Shown: positions 49,802 through 55,986 of the stretch, one piece after another
How the letters are laid out: each line of letters begins with the position of its first letter
How positions within the stretch are numbered: position 1 is the first letter of the stretch
Source of the DNA: Gammaproteobacteria bacterium
GTDB lineage: Bacteria; Pseudomonadota; Gammaproteobacteria; HK1
Length of the DNA stretch: 55,986 nt
NCBI GenBank assembly: GCA_021773795.1
Contig: JAJFJT010000033.1
Coordinates: 1-55,986, forward strand
Direction: 5' to 3'
The notes under the pieces: generated by a model
Databases searched by the model: none
The model's input: the letters and a program-made list of their open reading frames with translations, nothing else
Told to the model about the DNA's origin: nothing
Made by a program: the position numbers and the translations under genes

Positions 49802-51994
49802 ATGGTTAGCATTGCCAACCAAACAGCCTCGCCACTTCCAGAATCCGGCCTGAATAAACCACCGCTTCCCGACGATCCTCTGCTTGAGTGCCTGGGGATT
49901 CTGGCCGAGCTGCATGGCCAACGGGTTTCTCTCGACGCCCTGCGTGCTGGTCTGCCAACTGCCGGCGGTGAGGCACTAACACCAGAGCTGCTATTGCTGG
50001 CAGCTGAGCAGCAGGGCTACGCCACTCGTCTGCTCAAGCGTTCCCTTAGTCGTATATCCCCGCTGGTCTTGCCCGCTATCTTGCTATTAAAGGATGGGCA
50101 GGCCTGCGTATTGACGGACATCGGTAAAAAAGGTCAGGTAGAGGCGCGCTTTCCGGAAAGCGGTGGCGGCTCTGTGCAAATTACCTTGCGTGAATTGAAG
50201 AAACGCTACAGCGGTTTTTGCCTCTTTGCCCACCCCCACAGCGAGGAAGGTGGCGCTCGGGATGATGGGCCATGGAATATACGATCGTGGTTCTGGGGCA
50301 CGCTGTGGCGCTTCAAACGCTATTATTTTGAGGCCATGGTGGCGACCCTTCTGATCAATGTGCTGGCCCTTGCCACCGCGCTGTTCATCATGAATGTCTA
50401 CGACCGGGTGGTGCCGAACAACGCCCTGGAGACTCTGGTAGTACTAGCGACGGGCACGGCCATCGCCATTGGTTTCGAGTTTATTGCCCGCAATCTGCGT
50501 GGCTATTTCCTGGATATTGCCGGCAACAAAGCGGATCTGTTGATGGGCGGAATTCTGTTTCGCCAGGCGCTGGGACTACGGCTGGAGGCCCGCCCCGCCT
50601 CGGCAGGCGCCTTCTCGGCCCAGTTGCGGGAGTTCGAGAGTCTGCGCGATTTCATGACCTCTGCGACCCTTACCGGGGTTGCCGATCTGCCCTTTGCCTT
50701 CTTTTTTATCTGGGTGATCTCGCTCATTGCGGCACCGCTGCATCTGGTGCCCCTGCTAGCGGTGCCCTTGGTAGTGCTGGTGGGTTTGCTGGCGCAGATT
50801 CCCTTGGCGTGGCTGATGCGCCGTCATCTCCAGGAGGGTGCGCAGAAGCACGGTGTGTTGGTGGAGGCCGTGGATGGGCTGGAGAGTCTGAAGTCCCTGT
50901 GCGCCGAGGGAGCCATGCAGGAACGTTGGGAATACTGTGCGGCTCGCACCGGCCGTACGGCGGCCCGAGCCCGTTCCATCTCTTCGCTGGTAGTGAATTT
51001 TTCGGTTTTCACCCAACAGTGCGTCACCGTGCTGGTGGTGGTCTGGGGAGTACACATTATCAGTACGGGTGAGCTTAGCGTAGGCGGTCTGATTGCCTGT
51101 GTGATTCTCAGTGGTCGTGCCCTGGCCCCGTTGGGGCAAGTGGCCGGTTTGCTGGCCCGTTATCAGCACGCCCGCGCGGCCTACTTCATGCTCCAGAATC
51201 TGATGGCTCAGCCGGTGGAACGACCTGCCGGCCATGGTTTCCTCCATCAACCCAAAATTTCCGGTGGCCTGGAGCTCGCCGGGATCGATTTTGCCTATCC
51301 GGGACAGGAGGGCTTTGCCTTGCGGCAAGTCTCCATGAAGGTGGAACCAGGGGAGCGGGTGGCGATCCTGGGGCGTATTGGTTCGGGTAAAAGCAGTTTA
51401 CTCAAGCTGCTGATGGGGCTTTATCAGCCGGCGGAGGGTTCAATCCTGTTGGATGGCACGGAACTCAAACAGATCGACCCGGTGGACCTGCGCCACGCCA
51501 TTGGTTACGTCGCTCAGGATACCCGTTTGTTTTCCGGCACCTTGCGGGAAAATGTTGCCTTGGGAGTACCTGGAGCCAGTGATGAGGCGATCCTTGAGGC
51601 GCTCGGTATGGCCGGATTGGGAGAGTTTGTGGGGCGGCACCCTATGGGGCTCGATCTGCTCATTTCCGAGGGCGGTAGCGGTCTTTCCGGGGGGCAGACC
51701 AAGGCAGTGGCGATCGCGCGCGCATTGCTTCCGCACCCCCGCATCCTGCTCCTGGATGAGCCCACGGGCGCCATGGATAACACCACGGAACAGGCTTTTA
51801 TACGTGGTTTTCAGGGGTTTATTGAGGGATGTACGGTGGTGGTGGTAACCCACAAACCCTCCATGGTGAATCTGGCTCAGCGGGTGATCGTGTTTGACCA
51901 GGGGCAGATAGTGGCCAATGGTCCACGGGATGAGGTGCTGAAAGCCCTGACTCGCCCAGTGTCCAGCGTCCCCGTGCAGGGACAGGGGTCCTAA
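49802..51994 (+). CDS. Type I secretion ABC transporter with degenerate C39 domain (LapB-like)
   Basis: A 730-residue protein. Residues about 20-150 form a C39 peptidase-like domain (DDPLLECLGILAELHG). The catalytic His is missing (GQACVLTDIG), so it is likely a substrate-docking domain. A six-helix permease region follows (about 180-450). The ATPase has Walker A GRIGSGKSSLLKLL near 523, signature GLSGGQTKAVAIARA near 627 and Walker B ILLLDEPTGAMD. This is the layout of transporters for RTX and LapA-type adhesins. It lies 51 bases after the tolC-like gene and just before hlyD. Confidence 0.94.
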   Translation: MVSIANQTASPLPESGLNKPPLPDDPLLECLGILAELHGQRVSLDALRAGLPTAGGEALTPELLLLAAEQQGYATRLLKRSLSRISPLVLPAILLLKDGQACVLTDIGKKGQVEARFPESGGGSVQITLRELKKRYSGFCLFAHPHSEEGGARDDGPWNIRSWFWGTLWRFKRYYFEAMVATLLINVLALATALFIMNVYDRVVPNNALETLVVLATGTAIAIGFEFIARNLRGYFLDIAGNKADLLMGGILFRQALGLRLEARPASAGAFSAQLREFESLRDFMTSATLTGVADLPFAFFFIWVISLIAAPLHLVPLLAVPLVVLVGLLAQIPLAWLMRRHLQEGAQKHGVLVEAVDGLESLKSLCAEGAMQERWEYCAARTGRTAARARSISSLVVNFSVFTQQCVTVLVVVWGVHIISTGELSVGGLIACVILSGRALAPLGQVAGLLARYQHARAAYFMLQNLMAQPVERPAGHGFLHQPKISGGLELAGIDFAYPGQEGFALRQVSMKVEPGERVAILGRIGSGKSSLLKLLMGLYQPAEGSILLDGTELKQIDPVDLRHAIGYVAQDTRLFSGTLRENVALGVPGASDEAILEALGMAGLGEFVGRHPMGLDLLISEGGSGLSGGQTKAVAIARALLPHPRILLLDEPTGAMDNTTEQAFIRGFQGFIEGCTVVVVTHKPSMVNLAQRVIVFDQGQIVANGPRDEVLKALTRPVSSVPVQGQGS

Positions 51995-51995
51995 C

Positions 51996-53225
51996 GTGGC
52001 AATGGCTAATCCCGAGGGGTATAGCCGTCGGGATCGTGCCCGAGCGCGTGGTGATGCCGCCTACATGTCGGACATCCGTGCCGCCACTATGCTCGACGCC
52101 AACCCGTTGGCCGGGCTTGCGCTGTTCCTTATGCTCGCCTTTCTTGTGGCCAGTTATATGTGGGCTTCCAGCGCGCTGCTTGATGAGGTAACCGTCGGTA
52201 TGGGCGAGGTGATCCCGTCGAGCCGTGAACAGGTCATCCAGAGCCTTGAGGGCGGTATCCTCGCGCAACTATTGGTGCGTGAGGGGGATGTAGTTGAGAA
52301 GGGACAGGTGCTGTTGCGCATCGATGACACCCGCTTTGGTGCCGCCTTTCGGGAAGGAAAATCTCGCCAGCAGACTCTGCGTGCTGCCATTGCCCGCCTG
52401 CGTGCCGAGGCAAGCGGGGATGCCTTGAATTTTTTTGCTGATATTGATGCGCAGTCGGCAGCAGCGGAAAGGGCCTTGTACCTTTCCCGGCGGCGCACCC
52501 TGGAGCAAGGCACTGCAGCCCTGAAACGGAGTTTGGGACTTGCTGAGGACGAGTTGGGCATGACCGCTCCGCTGGTAGCCAAGGGCGTGGTATCCGAGGT
52601 AGAGGTGCTGCGTCTGCGGCGTGAGGTCAACGAGCTGCGTGGCCGTATTCAGGAACGCCGCAACAGCTTTCGAGCAGACGCTCGGGGGGAGCTGTCGAAA
52701 AAAGAGGGTGAACTGGCGGCCTTGGCCGAGATGAACACTGCACGTGCCGATCAGGTGGGACGCACCATTATCCGGGCACCCATGCGCGGTACCGTGAAAA
52801 ACACTCGCCTGACTACTGTGGGCGGGGTGATCCAGCCGGGCATGGATATCATGGAGATCGTGCCACTGGAGGACCAGTTACTTATCGAGGCCAGAATTCG
52901 GCCAGTCGACATTGCCTTTTTGCGTCCGGGACTAACGGCTACGGTCAAGATTACCGCCTACGACTATTCTATATATGGCGGCCTTGATGGTGTGCTGGAG
53001 CACATCAGCGCGGACACCATTGCCGACGAAGGTCGGACCCAGGAGCGTTTCTATCGCATCCGTGTGCGCACTGCGCGCTCCCACCTAAAAGGAAAGGATG
53101 GGCCGCTACCCATTATTCCCGGCATGGTGGCTAGCGTGGAGGTGCTCACGGGACATAAAACCGTCCTGGATTATCTGCTAAAGCCGGTGCTTAAGGTAAA
53201 GGAAAATGCGCTAAGAGAGCGCTAG
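51996..53225 (+). CDS. HlyD family type I secretion periplasmic adaptor (LapC-like)
   Basis: A 409-residue adaptor: a cytoplasmic N-terminus, one membrane helix (about 38-56, ALFLMLAFLVASYMWASS), a lipoyl-like segment (IQSLEGGILAQLLVREGDVV), a long coiled-coil hairpin (about 115-250), a second lipoyl half (IRAPMRGTVKNTRL) and a beta-barrel domain. It links the ABC transporter to the TolC channel. GTG at 51996 and ATG at 52002 are both possible starts. The gene begins 1 base after the transporter stop. Confidence 0.94.
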   Translation: MAMANPEGYSRRDRARARGDAAYMSDIRAATMLDANPLAGLALFLMLAFLVASYMWASSALLDEVTVGMGEVIPSSREQVIQSLEGGILAQLLVREGDVVEKGQVLLRIDDTRFGAAFREGKSRQQTLRAAIARLRAEASGDALNFFADIDAQSAAAERALYLSRRRTLEQGTAALKRSLGLAEDELGMTAPLVAKGVVSEVEVLRLRREVNELRGRIQERRNSFRADARGELSKKEGELAALAEMNTARADQVGRTIIRAPMRGTVKNTRLTTVGGVIQPGMDIMEIVPLEDQLLIEARIRPVDIAFLRPGLTATVKITAYDYSIYGGLDGVLEHISADTIADEGRTQERFYRIRVRTARSHLKGKDGPLPIIPGMVASVEVLTGHKTVLDYLLKPVLKVKENALRER

Positions 53226-53413
53226 CGCACTGGATGCCCGAAACGGGTGCCCAGATGACGAACGGTGGAGCCTGGGTGACCAGTGGCGATGGCTACGGAA
53301 CCGGTTTCTTCCAGACAGTGATTTTGTGAACCCTGACCGGGCATTAACTTGCCCCGGCGACCGCGATAGGTCTATATAGGGTCATCAGATTTAGGCCTCT
53401 GAAAAACGGGGAC

Positions 53414-55986
53414 ATGGAGCAGGGTATGGCATTGCAACTGAGAGTGGTCAACGCGGCGGGAGAGGAACGGATTATTGAGGTCGTTCCCGGCCAGAATATT
53501 TCAGTCGAGGCGGGTGAGACCTATACCTTGGTTAACTCCGATCTTTCCCGGACCGTTGAACTTGTCCGCGATGGCGACACCCTGCTTATTCGTACCGCCG
53601 ATGGTGAACTTCGCCTCGACAATTTTTTTGATGAGCCTGAATCCGGTGCTGTCGCACCTACCCTGGTTTTCGAGGATCTCGGCCGAATTCATGTGTTGAG
53701 TGGCACGGGTGGTGAGGAAACTTTGGGCACCTTTACTGTCCCAGTCACCGAGGGGCTGCCTCCTCTCCCCGAGGATGGTTTGTTCCCCGAAGATGATTTG
53801 CTGATTTCTGGTGCACCGGGGGATTCCCCAGTATTTTCAGCCTTTTTCTTGCCGCCAAGCGGTGACGGTGCAGAGGATGGAACTGCTTTTTCAAGGACGT
53901 TTCCCGAAGGGGACGATGCGGCAGCCGTTGAGATTTTTGCTGGGTTGCTCGCACCTCCAACCTTTACCATCGCCAGTGCCTCGGCGGTGGAAGCCGGGAA
54001 TATCGTCTTTACCGTGACCCGCAGCGGTCAGACCAAAGACTCCGGTTCGGTAGACTTTACCGTGACCTCCGGTTCGGCTATGGACGGCAGCGATTTCACT
54101 GCCATTGCGGGTACGCTGGATTTTGATGCTGGGGAAACTGCTCAGTCTTTCACGGTAACTACCCTTCCTGATTCGATATATGAAGCTAACGAATCTTTTA
54201 ACGTTACCCTGAGTAATCCTACAGATGACGGCGTCATCGGTGTTCCGGGCGCATCTCTAGGCACGATTATTGATGACGAGGCACCGCCGGTCTTCAATAT
54301 CAGTGCGGGTGCCAATGCCACTGAAGGTGGCGCGCTGGTTTTCACCATTACTCGGGATATCGGTACCGTTGAACCGACTCAGACAGTGAGTCTGGGCGTA
54401 GGCGGTAGTGCGACCCCTGGAACAGATTTCATCTTGCCAGTGGCAAGCGTTAGTTTTGCTACTGGCGAGACTTCCAAGAATGTCACTGTTGCGACCTCTC
54501 AGGATGCCCTGTTTGAGCCTACAGAATCCGTCAGTCTTACCATCACCGGGATTGATTTTGGCGGCGTGATCAATACCGCCTCGGCAAGCAGCGATATCCT
54601 CGATGACGATCCGGTTCCCAGCTTTTCTATTTCCTCGGGCTCTGGGGTGGAAGGCAGCACCGTGTTGTTTACCGTTACCCGTACCGGTGATTCAGCGGCG
54701 ACACAGACGGTAGATTTTGCCACCAGCCCGGGAACTGCAATAGCTGCTGATTTCAGCGCGACCGCGGGTACCTTGAGCTTTGCCCAAGGTGAGGTCAGCA
54801 AGAGTTTTACTGTTGTCACGACCCAGGAATTGCTAGCTGAAGGCAACGAGACCTTCAGTGCCACGCTGAGCAATCCCACTGGGGGTGCGATCCTTGGGAC
54901 AGCCGTTGGTACCGGCACCATTATTGATGACGATATTGCCAGTTTTGTGTCACCTGCAGTCAGTGCTACCGAGGGTGATAGCATCGTTTTTACCATCACC
55001 CGCACCCTGGATGCCGCCGGTGTGCAGACAGTGGACTACAACTTTAGCGCCGGAACTGCAGCGATTGGTGATGCCGTTTTTAACGGGGTCAATGGCACCC
55101 TGACCTTTAACCCCGGAGTGCTGTCACAGACGATAACTGTGGCGACCAATGCGGATGCAGTCTTTGAGGCGGACGAGACCTTCCTCCTCAACCTCAGTAA
55201 TGCCACCGGCGGTGCCCAGATCGGCACACCTACATCGGTTGGCACCATTCTGAACGATGATGCTGCGCCGAGTTTTGCCATCAGTGGCGGCAGTATCGCT
55301 GAGGGCGGGGTAGTTACCTTCACTGTGACCCGCACTGGTGTAGCCCAGGCAGATCAGAGCGTGAGCTACGGCACCGTATCGGGCAGCGCGACAGCGGGGG
55401 ATGACTTCACCACCACCAGCGGCAGCTTTACCTTTACTGCGGCAGATGCCAGTGGCACGGCCAAGACTTTCACCGTTCAGACCACCGCCGATAACGTGCT
55501 GGAGGCCGACGAGACTTTCAGCGTTAATTTGTCCGGGGCGACGGCCGGGGCAGTGATCGGTGCGGGCTCTGCTACCGGTACGATTACCAACAATGACTCT
55601 GTTTTCTCCATCGCCGACGTTTCCGCGGCCGAGGGCGGTGGTCTGCTATTCACTGTCACCCGTACTGGTGACACAACAGCTAGCCAGGTAGTCACGGTGA
55701 ATACCTCAGACGGCACGGCGACTACTGCCAATGGCGACTACACCGCTATCGTTAACCAGGACCTGACCTTCGGTATCGGGGTGACCACCCAAGACATCAA
55801 CGTCAATACCACCAACGACACCACTCTGGAGGCAGACGAGACCTTCAGCATTGCACTCACCACCAGTGATGCCAACGCCAGCATTGACGGTGCCAATGGC
55901 ACTGCCACCGGCACCATCACCAACAACGACTCTGTTTTCTCCATCGCCGACGTTTCCGCGGCCGAGGGCGGTGGTCTGCTATTCAC
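53414..55986 (+). CDS. Giant Calx-beta repeat surface adhesin (type I secreted), 5' part only
   Basis: An open frame of at least 857 codons from ATG 53414 (ribosome site GGGGA) runs off the right edge. The first 100 residues resemble the N-terminal retention or prefix module of large type I secreted adhesins (VELVRDGDTLLIRTADGELR then LDNFF). An acidic Pro-rich linker (about 115-180) follows. From about residue 183 there are repeated Calx-beta domains of about 110 residues, each closing with a motif such as GTIIDDE, GTILNDD or GTITNND and reopening with a TEGG/AEGG motif. Six such boundaries are visible. It is the probable substrate of the preceding secretion genes and a biofilm adhesin. C-terminal RTX and secretion signals, if present, lie beyond the window. 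Confidence 0.88.
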   Translation, partial: MEQGMALQLRVVNAAGEERIIEVVPGQNISVEAGETYTLVNSDLSRTVELVRDGDTLLIRTADGELRLDNFFDEPESGAVAPTLVFEDLGRIHVLSGTGGEETLGTFTVPVTEGLPPLPEDGLFPEDDLLISGAPGDSPVFSAFFLPPSGDGAEDGTAFSRTFPEGDDAAAVEIFAGLLAPPTFTIASASAVEAGNIVFTVTRSGQTKDSGSVDFTVTSGSAMDGSDFTAIAGTLDFDAGETAQSFTVTTLPDSIYEANESFNVTLSNPTDDGVIGVPGASLGTIIDDEAPPVFNISAGANATEGGALVFTITRDIGTVEPTQTVSLGVGGSATPGTDFILPVASVSFATGETSKNVTVATSQDALFEPTESVSLTITGIDFGGVINTASASSDILDDDPVPSFSISSGSGVEGSTVLFTVTRTGDSAATQTVDFATSPGTAIAADFSATAGTLSFAQGEVSKSFTVVTTQELLAEGNETFSATLSNPTGGAILGTAVGTGTIIDDDIASFVSPAVSATEGDSIVFTITRTLDAAGVQTVDYNFSAGTAAIGDAVFNGVNGTLTFNPGVLSQTITVATNADAVFEADETFLLNLSNATGGAQIGTPTSVGTILNDDAAPSFAISGGSIAEGGVVTFTVTRTGVAQADQSVSYGTVSGSATAGDDFTTTSGSFTFTAADASGTAKTFTVQTTADNVLEADETFSVNLSGATAGAVIGAGSATGTITNNDSVFSIADVSAAEGGGLLFTVTRTGDTTASQVVTVNTSDGTATTANGDYTAIVNQDLTFGIGVTTQDINVNTTNDTTLEADETFSIALTTSDANASIDGANGTATGTITNNDSVFSIADVSAAEGGGLLF
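55586..55986 (+). repeat. Near-identical 333-bp tandem DNA repeat in the adhesin gene
   Basis: The 68 bases at 55919-55986 match 55586-55653 with one change (ACCAACAAYGACTCTGTTTT and onward). The period is 333 bases, or 111 residues, one Calx-beta domain. The second unit is cut by the window edge, so the run may be much longer. The earlier Calx-beta domains are diverged at DNA level. Confidence 0.88.

Noticed and set aside
53226-53413. Possible cyclic-di-GMP (GEMM) riboswitch before the adhesin gene
   Set aside because: The context is tempting and there are short GC-rich stems, but the conserved GEMM segments (such as the ACGCAAAGCC and GGTAGCGGG blocks) are absent.
53460-53475. NAAG near the adhesin N-terminus as a LapG cleavage site
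   Set aside because: The AAG lies at residues 14-16, far too early; known sites lie around residue 100, after the retention module.
54259-55986. CRISPR array or microsatellite in the repeated region
   Set aside because: The repeats have a period of about 330 bases, stay in one reading frame and encode Calx-beta domains.

Overview
The window is a 56 kb chromosomal stretch from a Gram-negative bacterium, most probably a gammaproteobacterium. Supporting signs are the full-length proteobacterial PurL, MsrPQ, an OxyR with the two-cysteine switch, a CpxRA-type system, the trpS-scpA-scpB-rluB run, and a LapBCE-like type I secretion system. Two PEP-CTERM sorting proteins and a PrsT-like TPR protein show that the cell has a PEP-CTERM/exosortase system, although no exosortase gene lies in the window. 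The species cannot be fixed from the sequence; a copper nitrite reductase cluster laid out like ncgABC-nirK of ammonia oxidisers suggests a nitrite- or NO-handling lifestyle.

Layout. (1) 1-10.2 kb: a PEP-CTERM protein with a Ser-Asp tract faces a convergent operon encoding PrsT, a GtrA-like flippase, a polyprenyl-phosphate glycosyltransferase, a ChbG/HpnK-type deacetylase and a giant two-module GT-C/PMT-like glycosyltransferase. Together these look like a surface glycosylation pathway tied to PEP-CTERM export. (2) 10.3-18.1 kb: housekeeping genes on the minus strand (long-form GAPDH, Smr protein, MsrQ, MsrP, PurL). (3) 18.2-22.5 kb: a two-gene GMC oxidoreductase, a second PEP-CTERM gene behind an excellent sigma-54 promoter, and an unrecognised Lys-rich/Pro-rich membrane protein. 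(4) 22.8-27.2 kb: a tight minus-strand operon yciB-yciI-bolA-dapE followed by a TPR/glycosyltransferase/sulfotransferase fusion. (5) 27.3-32.4 kb: a plus-strand run yciO, M50 protease, trpS, scpA, scpB, rluB. (6) 32.7-37.3 kb: an endonuclease III-like gene with a premature amber codon, an FMN glutamate-synthase-like protein, an M23 peptidase and xseA. (7) 37.4-40.7 kb: a peroxide-defence block (rubrerythrin, rubredoxin, catalase) divergent from oxyR. (8) 40.8-44.4 kb: a Cpx-like envelope stress block, with a perfect CpxR box between cpxRA and a divergent spy-like operon. (9) 44.8-48.0 kb: ncgABC-nirK with an NsrR-like operator. (10) 48.4 kb to the end: TolC-like protein, type I ABC transporter, HlyD-like adaptor and the start of a giant Calx-beta adhesin that runs off the window.

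The intergenic spaces hold several families of palindromic or MITE-like repeats. One family of about 100 bp has four copies (14071, 22538, 34971, 44443). Another has a 22-bp perfect inverted repeat (32587) and a diverged copy (13041). Two MITE-like elements with terminal inverted repeats abut or supply stop codons (22686, 28675, 32446). No tRNA, rRNA, CRISPR array or intact insertion sequence was seen.
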